Assembly: GCA_022827945.1 (NCBI GenBank)
Contig: JAJEIT010000072.1
Span: forward strand, 22,441-86,440
From: Dehalococcoidia bacterium
GTDB lineage: Bacteria; Chloroflexota; Dehalococcoidia; Tepidiformales; Tepidiformaceae
DNA length: 64,000 nucleotides
Reading direction: 5' to 3'
A model generated the notes under the pieces. The model was given only the letters and a program-made list of their open reading frames with translations, was not told the DNA's origin and searched no databases. Of this stretch, positions 1 to 7,424 are shown in pieces (within the stretch, counting starts at the first letter, position 1; every line of letters starts with the position of its first letter). The position numbers were made by a program, and so were the translations under genes.

Positions 1-114
1 ACCCACCACGTGCCGCTCGCACTCGAGCGGCGCGTCGTCCCCCGGCACCCGCTCGGCAAGGAACCGCTCGAGCGCGGGAACGTCGATCAGGCCGTCCGAG
101 TCTCCGTCCGCCAT
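1..114 (-). CDS. N-terminal fragment, probable phosphotransferase family protein (partial)
   Basis: A reading frame begins with ATG at 114 and runs off the left edge after 38 codons. The visible protein starts MADGDSDGLIDVPALERFLA, and the pattern of an aliphatic-rich helix, then VPG, then an acidic stretch matches the start of APH-type phosphotransferases that often sit beside acyl-CoA dehydrogenases. It starts 15 bases after the stop of the upstream acyl-CoA dehydrogenase, so the two are probably one operon. No kinase motif is within the window, so the family is inferred from the N-terminus and context only. Confidence 0.5.
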   Translation of the reverse strand, partial: MADGDSDGLIDVPALERFLAERVPGDDAPLECERHVVG

Positions 115-129
115 CGACCCGTCGCCGCC

Positions 130-1344
130 CTAGAGCGCGGCGAAGTCCCAGCCAGCGCCCTCGCGGAAGCTGCGCAGGATGCGCCGCGAGACCACCATCC
201 GGTGGGTCTCGTCGGGACCGTCGTAGATGCGCGCGCTGCGGGCCGCCCGGTACATCGACTCCAGCGGCGTGTCGCCGCTCACCCCGCGCGCCCCGTGCGT
301 CTGGATCGCGCGGTCGATGACGTCGTGCAGCACCTTCGCGCCGAAGAACTTGATCGCCGAGATCTCGACCCGCGCCTCGTCGCCCGTGTCGATCTTCTCC
401 GCCGCCCGCAGCGTCAGCAGGCGCGCCGCCTGGATCTCGACGTACGAGTCCGCGATCCAGTTCTGGATCGTCTGCTTGTCCGCCAGCGGCCCGCCGAACA
501 CGTGCCGCTTGAGCGAGTAGTCGCACATGATCTCGAAGGCCCGCTGGCTCTGGCCCAGCCAGCGCATGCAGTGGTGGATGCGCCCCGGCCCGAGCCGCTT
601 CTGCGCGATACGGAAGCCGCCGCCCGCCTCGCCCAGCACGTTCGTCAGCGGCACGCGCACGTCGTTGTAGCGAATCTCGCAGTGGTGCCCCTCGGTGTCC
701 CCCATCACGCTGACCGGCCGGATGATGTCGAACCCCGGCGTGTCCGTGGGCACGATGATCTGGCTCATGCGGCTGTGCGGCGGCTGGTCCGGCTCCGTCA
801 CGCACATCACGATCGCGAACGACGCGTTCAGCGCCCCGCTCGTGAACCACTTGTGCCCGTTGATCACCCACTCGTCGCCGTCGCGCACGGCCGTCGTCTG
901 CAGGTTCGTCGGGTCCGCCCCCGAGACTTCGGGCTCCGTCATGGAGAAGCAGGAGGTGATGTCGCCTTCGACCAGCGGCTTCATCCAGCGCTCCTGCTGC
1001 TCGGGCGTGCCGAACTGCCACAGGATCTCCGCGTTCCCCGAGTCCGGCGCCTGTGCCCCGAACGATCGAGGCGCGAACGGACTCCGCCCCAGGATCTCGT
1101 TCATGTACACGTAGGGCATGAAGCCGATGCCCATGCCGCCCGCCTCGGCCGGCAGGTGGGGGGCCCACATCCCCATCCCCTTCGTCCGCCCCTGCAGGTC
1201 GCGCATGAGCGCGTCGGCTGCCTCGTCGTGCTCCGAGAACGCCGCCTCGTTCGGGTAGATGTGCTCATCCATGAACGCCTTGGTCCGGTCGCGAAGCTCG
1301 TCGATCTCCGCCTGGCCCAGCGCTTCTCTCGTCTCAGTTACCAC
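130..1344 (-). CDS. Acyl-CoA dehydrogenase family protein
   Basis: 404 residues, the usual length for FAD-dependent acyl-CoA dehydrogenases, which oxidise acyl-CoA thioesters to enoyl-CoA. The N-terminal helical domain is followed by the middle beta-domain with FSMTEPEVSGADP and WVINGHKWFTSG, both family signatures, and by the C-terminal helical domain with the QTHGARGVSGDTPLE segment. The start is GTG at 1344, preceded by GGAGGT seven bases upstream. The likely phosphotransferase gene follows downstream. Such pairs are common in catabolic clusters of Actinobacteria and Chloroflexota. The substrate cannot be told from the sequence. Confidence 0.93.
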   Translation of the reverse strand: MVTETREALGQAEIDELRDRTKAFMDEHIYPNEAAFSEHDEAADALMRDLQGRTKGMGMWAPHLPAEAGGMGIGFMPYVYMNEILGRSPFAPRSFGAQAPDSGNAEILWQFGTPEQQERWMKPLVEGDITSCFSMTEPEVSGADPTNLQTTAVRDGDEWVINGHKWFTSGALNASFAIVMCVTEPDQPPHSRMSQIIVPTDTPGFDIIRPVSVMGDTEGHHCEIRYNDVRVPLTNVLGEAGGGFRIAQKRLGPGRIHHCMRWLGQSQRAFEIMCDYSLKRHVFGGPLADKQTIQNWIADSYVEIQAARLLTLRAAEKIDTGDEARVEISAIKFFGAKVLHDVIDRAIQTHGARGVSGDTPLESMYRAARSARIYDGPDETHRMVVSRRILRSFREGAGWDFAAL

Positions 1345-1382
1345 GGCTCAACCTCCGTCGTTTGGCGCTGGGGAATGTACCA

Positions 1383-1424
1383 GTGATCGGTGGTCGGTGA
1401 TCGGTGGTCGGTGAGCAGCGAACG
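1383..1424 (+). repeat. Left heptamer array (GTGRTCG units)
   Basis: Six consecutive 7-base units: GTGATCG, GTGGTCG, GTGATCG, GTGGTCG, then the degenerate GTGAGCA and GCGAACG. The array begins 39 bases upstream of the acyl-CoA dehydrogenase start and faces an inverted array (CGACCAC units) at 1854-1891. The two arrays bracket the four-helix-bundle gene. The same heptamers occur around 50.8 and 51.2 kb. Confidence 0.9.
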
Positions 1425-1454
1425 ATTGCGCCACGACAGCGTATGGTGCCGACC

Positions 1455-1834
1455 ATGGCAATACGCAACTATCGCGACCTTGAGGTCTGGCAGAGGTCGA
1501 TGGAGTTGGCCGAGACCGTGTGGCGTCTCTCGGCCGGATTTCCTCGCGAGGAGCGGTTTGGCATGACGAGCCAGGTGCGGCGAGCCGCAACCTCCGTCCC
1601 GGCGAACATCGCCGAGGGTGCAGAGCGGCATGGAACCAGGAAGTTCCTTCAGTTCCTCGGCATAGCGAATGGCTCGCTTGCCGAGACTGAGACATTCCTG
1701 CTCCTGGCGGAGCGACTGGGCCTGGCTCCCCACGACACCGTCGAGGATGCACTCAAGCAGGCGGGGTCGTTGGACGCCTGCTGGCCGGGCTCAGGCGCTC
1801 GCTTCGCGAACGAACACGCACGGGACGCTCGTAG
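1455..1834 (+). pseudogene. Four-helix-bundle protein (23S rRNA intervening-sequence type), frameshifted
   Basis: The frame from ATG 1455 (alternative in-frame ATG 1443) begins MAIRNYRDLEVWQRS and contains RRAATSVPANIAEG and FLQFLGIANGSLAE, hallmarks of the four-helix-bundle/IVS-encoded family (about 120 residues, role unknown). After ALKQAGSL the expected ending continues one frame over as GRLLAGLRRSLRERTRTGRS with a TAG at 1832-1834. One G therefore appears to be missing near 1771-1773, in the run TTGGA where TTGGGA would restore the frame. The unshifted frame reads on through the right repeat array and into the antisense of the next gene. This is either a recent inactivation or a sequencing error. 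Confidence 0.85.
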
Positions 1835-1853
1835 CTACTTTCGGCTACCCCTT

Positions 1854-1891
1854 CACCGACCACCGACCACCGACCACCGACCACCGACCAC
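1854..1891 (+). repeat. Right heptamer array (CGACCAC units)
   Basis: Five perfect CGACCAC units fill 1857-1891 after a partial CAC. They are the reverse complement of the GTGGTCG unit of the left array, so the four-helix-bundle gene lies between inverted arrays. The last base of the array is also the first base of the antisense stop codon of the neighbouring SDR gene. Confidence 0.92.
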
Positions 1892-2802
1892 TAGAACAGG
1901 CCGTGTTCCCGGCGAGCCTCCGCCGCTCTCGCCGCCCCCGCCTCGGCCTCCGCGTCCATCGACGCCAGGACGCTCTCCCCGCCCTCTGACGCGACCCGCT
2001 CCCGTACCTCCAGCAGGCGCTCCGGCAGGTCCCGGAACGTCAACCCGCGCCCGTCCAGGAGGCCGCCGTCCATGACGTTGTAGCTCCCGGTCATGTACTC
2101 GGCCTCGTCGCTCGCCAGCCAGCACACGAGGTTCCCGATGTCCGCCGGCTGACCGACCCTGCCGAACGGCAGCTCCCGTTCGAGCTTCTCGCGGGCGTCC
2201 CGTCGCGCCGCCACCGCTCCCCACAGCCGCGTTTCCGTCATGCCCGGCGCGACGCTGTTGACTGTGATCCCGAACGGCGCCAGGTCGAGCGCCCAGCAGC
2301 GCGTCATCATCCGCACGGCTGCCTTGCTCCCGCAGTACGCCGACGACCCCATCTCCGCCCGTTCCCCGCTCACCGACGAGATCACCACCACCCGGCCCGC
2401 GCGCCCCTCGCGCACCATCTCGCGGGCGCACGCCTTCACCGTCAGGAACACGCCCTTCGTGTTCACGTCGAACACCGTGTCGATGTCCTCCTCCGTGAGG
2501 GTGAGGACGTTCGAGCCCCGCGAGATGCCCGCGTTCGCCACCGCGATGTCGAGCCCCCCGAGCTGCGCCGCCGTAGCCGACACCGCCGCCTCCAGCGACC
2601 CCAGGTCGCGCACGTCGACCGCCGCCGCCAGCGCTTCCCGCCCAAGCGCGCGCACCTGCGCCGCCGTCGCCTCTGCGCGCTCGGCGTCGAGGTCGGTGCA
2701 GGCCACCGCCGCTCCCGCCCGTGCGAGCGCCAGCGCCGTACCCTCCCCGATGCCGCTCCCAGAGCCCGTTACGAACGCCACCTTCCCTGTCAGGTCGAGC
2801 AT
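1891..2802 (-). CDS. SDR family oxidoreductase
   Basis: 303 residues, an NAD(P)-dependent short-chain dehydrogenase of the classical type with a longer C-terminal tail. The nucleotide-binding glycine motif TGSGSGIG lies near residue 13, NAG near residue 91, the catalytic Ser in VISSVSG and the catalytic pair in YCGSK. ATG 2802 has a good GGGAGGA ribosome-binding site. The roughly 50-residue extension after the usual end is Glu/Ala-rich and of unknown role. The substrate is unknown. Its stop abuts the heptamer array to the left. Confidence 0.92.
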   Translation of the reverse strand: MLDLTGKVAFVTGSGSGIGEGTALALARAGAAVACTDLDAERAEATAAQVRALGREALAAAVDVRDLGSLEAAVSATAAQLGGLDIAVANAGISRGSNVLTLTEEDIDTVFDVNTKGVFLTVKACAREMVREGRAGRVVVISSVSGERAEMGSSAYCGSKAAVRMMTRCWALDLAPFGITVNSVAPGMTETRLWGAVAARRDAREKLERELPFGRVGQPADIGNLVCWLASDEAEYMTGSYNVMDGGLLDGRGLTFRDLPERLLEVRERVASEGGESVLASMDAEAEAGAARAAEARREHGLF

Positions 2803-2947
2803 CTTGTCCTCCCGCCGCGCGACTGCCGGCGAGCCGCATTATCCCGCCCCTGGATGGCGCCCGCGCGGACTCGCACCCGTGTTCCCCGCCGACCTGCGAT
2901 AGTGGAGGGCGCAAGCGCGGCCACCACCGCCCGGCGAGGCTGTTCCG

Positions 2948-4474
2948 GTGCCTTCCTTCCTCCAGCGCTTCTCCACGAGGCTGGCCCTCGTCATCGGCGC
3001 CGTCCTGGCCATCACGGCGATCGTCGTGCTCTCCTTCGTTCTCCGCGACGGCGGTATTCCCGCCCCCACCGACGGCATCGGCGACATCCCCACCGCCCAC
3101 CTCGTCCCCGAGGACATCGCGCTCTACGTCGCCCTCTCCACCGACCTCGACTCGCCCTCCTGGGGTGGGGCCCTTGATGAGGCGGAAGACGCAGGCGCCG
3201 AAGACTCGCTTGCCCAGCTGCGCGAGCTGCTCGCAACCGAGATGGGCATCGACTGGGATGAGGAGATTGAGCCCTTCCTCGGGGGCGCCGCCGTCCTCTT
3301 CGTCTCGAGCCTCGACGCCGAAAACGAAGAAGGCCCTGCCGGCGCCGTCATCTTCCGCGCGCGCGACGCGACAGCTGCCGAGGCGGTCATCCTGGACCGG
3401 CGCAGCGACGGTTTCGAGGCGCGCGAATACCGGGATACGCCCTACAAGGTGATGGAGGAGGGCGGCGTACTCGCCGTCATCGGCGACCACTTCGTCTACG
3501 CCGCGGACGAGCCCACGCTCCACGCCATCGTCGACACCCGGCTCGGCGACACCCGCGCCCTCGCCGACGCCGACGACTTCCGCCGCCTGCGCAACGCCCT
3601 CGAAGGGGACGCGCTCGCCTTCGTCTACATCCACCCGGGCAACGTGATGGACGAGGCCCTTGAGGCATCCGGCGCGGAGGACGCGCGCGGCGAGGAACCG
3701 GACATCCTCGCCACGATCGGCCTCGACGAGCTCTTCGCCGAACCCATCGGTGTGGTCGTGAAGACGGACGAGGATTCGTTCCGCGTCCAGGCCGCGATGC
3801 TCGGCGACCCTGGTCCGCTCGTACCCCTCCTCCGTCCGCGCGACTCCCGCTTCGCCGCGATGGTTCCCGCCGAGACCGCCGTCTTCGTCTCCGTCTACGA
3901 CGTCGCCGGTGTCGTCGACGAGGCCTTCGGCGACACCGGCCTCGCCGCTCGCCTCCGCGACGCCGTGCTCGAATCCGCCGACGAGGAAGGCGAACTGGGC
4001 CTCGTCGAGGATGTCCTCTCCCTCTTCGAGGGCGAGCTCGCCTTCGCCCTGTGGCCTTCCCGAGATATGGACGACTTCGGCTTCGTGCTCCTCGCCGAGG
4101 TCGACAACGAGGACTACGCCCGCGAGCTTCTGGAGGAGCTCTTCGCCGAGGCCCTCGACGCAGGCGAGGTGATCCTGTCGGTCGAGGATGGCATTGCCGC
4201 CGTCGGTCCGAGCGCCGCCGCCATCGAGGCCGTGCTCGACGGGAACGGCCCCTCCCTCGCCGGCTCGGAGCACTTCTCCGCCACCGTCGCCACCCTGGAC
4301 AGGGGGCTGGCCACCTTCGCCTACGTCGATATCACGGGCCTCCTCACCTCCGCCGTCGACGAGCTTGAAGCCGTCGACCTCGAGGGAGTTACGCTCGGTC
4401 TGATCGTGAACCTCCTCTGGGAGGACGACCGCATGCAGATCGAAGCCGCCTTCGCGAGCGGCGGGGGCGACTGA
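2948..4474 (+). CDS. DUF3352 domain-containing membrane-anchored protein
   Basis: 508 residues with an N-terminal signal anchor (about residues 10-32, LALVIGAVLAITAIVVLSF) followed by a long acidic extracytoplasmic domain. The opening LVPEDIALYVAL, the internal FLGGAAVLFVS and repeated alternating strands match DUF3352 proteins of Chloroflexota and Actinobacteria, which have no known activity. The start is GTG 2948. No strong ribosome-binding site is visible, so the exact start is uncertain. It is transcribed alone, divergent from the SDR gene. Confidence 0.75.
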   Translation: MPSFLQRFSTRLALVIGAVLAITAIVVLSFVLRDGGIPAPTDGIGDIPTAHLVPEDIALYVALSTDLDSPSWGGALDEAEDAGAEDSLAQLRELLATEMGIDWDEEIEPFLGGAAVLFVSSLDAENEEGPAGAVIFRARDATAAEAVILDRRSDGFEAREYRDTPYKVMEEGGVLAVIGDHFVYAADEPTLHAIVDTRLGDTRALADADDFRRLRNALEGDALAFVYIHPGNVMDEALEASGAEDARGEEPDILATIGLDELFAEPIGVVVKTDEDSFRVQAAMLGDPGPLVPLLRPRDSRFAAMVPAETAVFVSVYDVAGVVDEAFGDTGLAARLRDAVLESADEEGELGLVEDVLSLFEGELAFALWPSRDMDDFGFVLLAEVDNEDYARELLEELFAEALDAGEVILSVEDGIAAVGPSAAAIEAVLDGNGPSLAGSEHFSATVATLDRGLATFAYVDITGLLTSAVDELEAVDLEGVTLGLIVNLLWEDDRMQIEAAFASGGGD

Positions 4475-4543
4475 GCCCGAGCGATCGCCCATCCCCGTGC
4501 GCTATGATTCCCGCCCCGCCAGACGGCGGCTGAGGAGTGCGCC

Positions 4544-5023
4544 ATGCCCGTCGGACCCAACGATCTCGAAACCGCCCGCAAGCTCTTTGAGGAAGGCGGA
4601 TGGGGCAGCGGCGACCCCTACGGCCCCGACCAGTGGTTCGCCGAGGACGCCGTTATGCGCGACATCGTCGGCCATGAGGATGCGCTGCGTGGCCACGAGG
4701 AGATCCGCCAGTTCTGGGCGAGCCAGAAGGTCGGCATCACCCTGCGCGTCCCGGTCGAAGACCTCTACGTCGCCGAGGGCCACCGCGGCGTCGCCGTCCT
4801 CTGGATGGCCTACGTCCAGATCATGGACGAGGAGAACGAGAACTACGCCAAGTGGATCACCTTCGAGGGCATGTCCCGCCTCGAGTTCAACGACGAAGGC
4901 AAGGTGACGCTCGAGGTCGATTACCACCACGGCCCCCAGGGCGTGACCGATAGCTGGGTCGCCCACTGGAACGCCCGCCGCGCCCGCCCCTGGAAGGAGC
5001 TCGGCGAGATCACCGGCGCCTGA
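4544..5023 (+). CDS. NTF2-like/SnoaL family protein, copy 1
   Basis: 159 residues with the cone-shaped NTF2-like fold pattern: an N-terminal helix, then DQWFAEDAVMRDIVGH, the RGHEEIRQFW helix and a long C-terminal beta-sheet ending in DYHHGPQGVTDSW. Such proteins are small isomerases, hydrolases or binding proteins, and no catalytic assignment is safe here. The start ATG 4544 has a GAGGAG site nine bases upstream. A close tandem copy follows at 5079 with the same upstream leader. A possible -10 hexamer (TATGAT) lies at 4504-4509. Confidence 0.8.
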   Translation: MPVGPNDLETARKLFEEGGWGSGDPYGPDQWFAEDAVMRDIVGHEDALRGHEEIRQFWASQKVGITLRVPVEDLYVAEGHRGVAVLWMAYVQIMDEENENYAKWITFEGMSRLEFNDEGKVTLEVDYHHGPQGVTDSWVAHWNARRARPWKELGEITGA

Positions 5024-5078
5024 CCGCCGGCGAACCCTGTCGTTCCCACCCCGCCAGACCACCGCTGAGGAGTGCGCC

Positions 5079-5558
5079 ATGCCCGTCGGACCGAACGATC
5101 TTGAAACCGCCCGCAAGCTCTTCGAGGAGGGCGGCTGGAGCAGCGGCGACCCCTACGGCCCCGACCAGTGGTTCGCCGAGGATGCCGTCATGCGCGACGT
5201 CGTCGGCCATGCGGAGCCCCTGCGCGGCCGCGAGGAGATTCGCGAGTTCTGGGCCAGCCGCCGGGTTGGTATCACCCTCCGCGTCCCCGTCGAGGAGCTC
5301 TACGTCGCCGAGGGTCACCGTGGCGTCGCCGTCCTCTGGATGGCCTACGGCCAGATCGTCGACGAGGAGAGCGACGACTACGGCAGGTGGGTCAGCTTCG
5401 AAGGCATGTCCCGCCTCGAGTTCAACGACGCCGGCGAAGTGACCCTCGAGGTGGACTACCACCACGGCGGCCAGGGCGTCGTCGATAGCTGGGTCGCCCA
5501 CTGGAACGCGCGCCGCGCCCGCCCCTGGAAGGAGCTCGGCGAGATCACCGGCGCCTAG
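5079..5558 (+). CDS. NTF2-like/SnoaL family protein, copy 2
   Basis: 159 residues, the same length as copy 1 and nearly identical to it. Differences cluster in the middle (for example EPLRGREEIREFWASRR against DALRGHEEIRQFWASQK). The leader is also duplicated: both copies carry a shared GCTGAGGAGTGCGCC directly before ATG. The duplication unit is therefore about 535 bases and includes the ribosome-binding site. As for copy 1, the fold is clear and the reaction is not. It ends seven bases before the convergent gene at 5565. Confidence 0.82.
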   Translation: MPVGPNDLETARKLFEEGGWSSGDPYGPDQWFAEDAVMRDVVGHAEPLRGREEIREFWASRRVGITLRVPVEELYVAEGHRGVAVLWMAYGQIVDEESDDYGRWVSFEGMSRLEFNDAGEVTLEVDYHHGGQGVVDSWVAHWNARRARPWKELGEITGA

Positions 5559-5564
5559 GCCTCG

Positions 5565-5957
5565 CTACTCGCTCAGGAACATCGGGCCCGGAGGTGCGCT
5601 CGCGGCCGCCGCCTCCGTCACCTCCAGCATGTCCCGGATGCGCTCCGCCTCGCGTCCCAGTTCATCGGGGCTGAGCGAGTAGGCATGCCGTGCGATTCCG
5701 CCCATCCCCCGCGACCCCCACTCCACCACCAGGTCCTCGATCTCGTCCAGCACCGGACCGGGCACGGCCTTGCGCGGCAGCCGCAGCTCCGCGATCCGCG
5801 TCCACGCCGCCGCCAGGCCCTGCGGCGTCGGTTCCTCCGCGCCGAGGTCACCCACCGCGTCCCGCAGCCGCGCGATCGTCGGCTCCAGCTGGTGCGCCGT
5901 GTAGGTGGCGTCGTGGTCGTCGCGCAGGATGTCCGGCAGGTCCAGGTTGATGGGCAT
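5565..5957 (-). CDS. Hypothetical protein, small helical
   Basis: 130 residues from ATG 5957 (MPINLDLPDIL), mostly helical and charged, with no family I recognise. A longer frame from GTG 6017 adds 20 residues. It would begin exactly in the direct repeat that looks like the operator of the neighbouring toxin-antitoxin genes, so the shorter form is preferred. Neither start has a convincing ribosome-binding site. Two features support coding: a high G/C third position and lack of a better frame on the other strand. Confidence 0.6.
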   Translation of the reverse strand: MPINLDLPDILRDDHDATYTAHQLEPTIARLRDAVGDLGAEEPTPQGLAAAWTRIAELRLPRKAVPGPVLDEIEDLVVEWGSRGMGGIARHAYSLSPDELGREAERIRDMLEVTEAAAASAPPGPMFLSE

Positions 5958-6008
5958 GGCGGCAGTGTAGCGCCCCGCAGCGCCCTTCGGGAGGCTGTTT
6001 CCATCCGA

Positions 6009-6039
6009 AGTGGTCACGTACTGCTACCATAGTGGTCAC
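6009..6039 (+). promoter_or_regulatory. Candidate operator of the Phd/PIN toxin-antitoxin operon
   Basis: The nonamer AGTGGTCAC occurs at 6009-6017 and again at 6031-6039, 22 bases apart (two helical turns). A third TGGTCAC sits at 6063-6069 across the antitoxin start. A possible -10 (TACCAT) lies between the first two copies. Phd/YefM antitoxins usually repress their own operon by binding such sites. The assignment here rests on position and repetition only. Confidence 0.5.
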
Positions 6040-6061
6040 ATTGGCACGGGAGAGCGCGATC

Positions 6062-6337
6062 ATGGTCACGGAGAGGGACGATGGAGCCCGCACCATGAAG
6101 GCGTCCGAGTTCAAGGCGAGGTGCCTTGCCCTCATGGACGAGATCGCCGAGAGCGGCGAAGAGATCATCATCACCAAGCGCGGCAAGCCCGTTGCCAGGC
6201 TCGCCCCCTGCGAGGACAAGCCGGCCCCCTGGTTCGGGCGCGACCGCGACAGCATCGTCATGCACGACGACCTGATCGAGCCCGTGGACGTCGAGTGGGA
6301 GGCGGAGACCGACCCCGACCGTGTCCTCAATCCATGA
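6062..6337 (+). CDS. Type II toxin-antitoxin antitoxin, Phd/YefM family
   Basis: 91 residues from ATG 6062; a start at 6095 (MKASEFKARCL) would also give a complete domain. The segment KASEFKARCLALMDEIAESG followed by GEEIIITKRGKPVARLAP is the Phd/YefM N-terminal DNA-binding fold. The acidic C-terminus (DVEWEAETDPD) should bind and block the toxin. Its stop TGA overlaps the toxin ATG in an ATGA junction, so the two are translationally coupled. It is probably autoregulated through the repeats just upstream. Confidence 0.9.
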   Translation: MVTERDDGARTMKASEFKARCLALMDEIAESGEEIIITKRGKPVARLAPCEDKPAPWFGRDRDSIVMHDDLIEPVDVEWEAETDPDRVLNP

Positions 6338-6732
6338 TCCTGCTCGACACACACGTCCTCGTCTGGCTCCGTTTCGGTGACAGGATGCTCGGAAGGCGAG
6401 CACGTGGCGTCATCGAGCGCGCCGCCCGGGACGGAACCCTTGCCGTCTCCACCATTACCTTCTGGGAGGCCGGCATGCTGCAGGAAAAGGGGCGCGTCGA
6501 GTTGCCGGCCGACCTCTCCGCCTGGCGCGCTTCCCTCCTGCGGGAGGGCCTCGTCGAGATCCCCGTTGACGGCGCCATCGCCGTCCGCGCCGGTTCCCTG
6601 CGCGACATCCACGGCGACCCTGCCGACCGCGTCATCCTCGCCACCGCCCTCGAGGGGCACCGCCTCATCACCGCCGATGCGCGCCTGCTCGACTGGCCCG
6701 GCGACATCGCCCGCCTCGACGCCCGCGTCTGA
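6334..6732 (+). CDS. Type II toxin-antitoxin toxin, PIN-domain RNase
   Basis: 132 residues, the normal length for VapC-like PIN toxins, which are Mg-dependent RNases. The acidic active-site residues are all visible: Asp in LLDTHVLVW at the start, Glu in FWEAGML, Asp in DPADRVILATA and Asp in LITADARLL. It overlaps the antitoxin gene by four bases. With a Phd-type partner it belongs to the common Phd/PIN pairing. A complete active site suggests a functional toxin. Confidence 0.93.
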   Translation: MILLDTHVLVWLRFGDRMLGRRARGVIERAARDGTLAVSTITFWEAGMLQEKGRVELPADLSAWRASLLREGLVEIPVDGAIAVRAGSLRDIHGDPADRVILATALEGHRLITADARLLDWPGDIARLDARV

Positions 6733-6805
6733 CCCCCGGGACACCGCTAGAATCCTGCAGCGACCGCAGACCCGAACGAGGGGCGGCCGCCAGGAGACTC
6801 CCGCC

Positions 6806-7414
6806 ATGAGCATCACAAGCGACATCTTCGAAGTCATGGACACCTGCCGCGCCATGCGCCGGCTCAAGCCCGACCCCGTCGACCGCGACCTCCTCCGCAA
6901 GCTCGTGCACGCCGCCACCCGCGCCCCCAGCGCCGGCAACACGCAGCTCTGGGGCTTCCTCATCGTCGACGAACCCGAGGGCAAGCAGTTCCTCGGCGAA
7001 CTCATGCGCGAGCAGTTCGGGGCGCGCTTCCAGGTGCCCGAGGGCGACGAGCCGCCCGCCCGCATGATGCGCGCCGTCGCCGAGCTCGTGAACAACTTCG
7101 ACCAGGTGCCCGCCGTCATCTTCCCCTGCGTCGAGAACGGCTATCCGCCGGGCGGCGAGCCCAACCCCATGTTCATGTGGTCGACCATCTACCCCGCCAC
7201 CCAGAACCTCCTCCTCACCGCCCGCGCCCTCGGCCTGGGCGCCGCCATGACGACCTTCCAGATGGCCAACGAGGAGGCCATCAAGGAGCGCTTCGGCGTC
7301 CCCGGGAACGTCTCCATCGGCGCCACCATCCCCGTCGGCTATCCGAAGGGCCGCTTCGGTCCGGTCACGCGCAAGCCGGTGGAGGAAGTCATCCACTGGA
7401 ACGGCTGGAACTAG
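6806..7414 (+). CDS. Nitroreductase family protein
   Basis: 202 residues, an FMN-dependent NAD(P)H oxidoreductase fold. The N-terminal RAMRRLKPDPVD and the flavin-contacting RAPSAGNTQLW are typical, as are LLLTARALGLGAAM and the C-terminal IPVGYPKGRFGP. ATG 6806 follows an AGGAG site. A TAGAAT hexamer near 6749 may be its -10. Family members reduce nitro groups, flavins, F420-like or enone substrates; the actual substrate is unknown. It is convergent with the SDR gene at 7425. Confidence 0.9.
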   Translation: MSITSDIFEVMDTCRAMRRLKPDPVDRDLLRKLVHAATRAPSAGNTQLWGFLIVDEPEGKQFLGELMREQFGARFQVPEGDEPPARMMRAVAELVNNFDQVPAVIFPCVENGYPPGGEPNPMFMWSTIYPATQNLLLTARALGLGAAMTTFQMANEEAIKERFGVPGNVSIGATIPVGYPKGRFGPVTRKPVEEVIHWNGWN

Positions 7415-7424
7415 CGAGCGCCCC

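Noticed and set aside
1455..2075. Unshifted long reading of the four-helix-bundle frame as a real extended protein
   Set aside because: Beyond the shift it reads through the repeat array and antisense of the SDR gene, giving Pro/Thr-rich nonsense, while the shifted frame gives the family's normal ending.
1853..4492. 879-codon open frame on the minus strand across the SDR and DUF3352 genes
   Set aside because: It runs antisense or out of frame to two well-supported genes and its protein is a low-complexity Gly/Arg/Glu mixture typical of GC-rich shadow frames.
6009..6039. The GTGGTCAC operator repeats as members of the GTGRTCG heptamer family
   Set aside because: They are isolated direct copies 22 bases apart, not tandem 7-base arrays, and they sit at a promoter.
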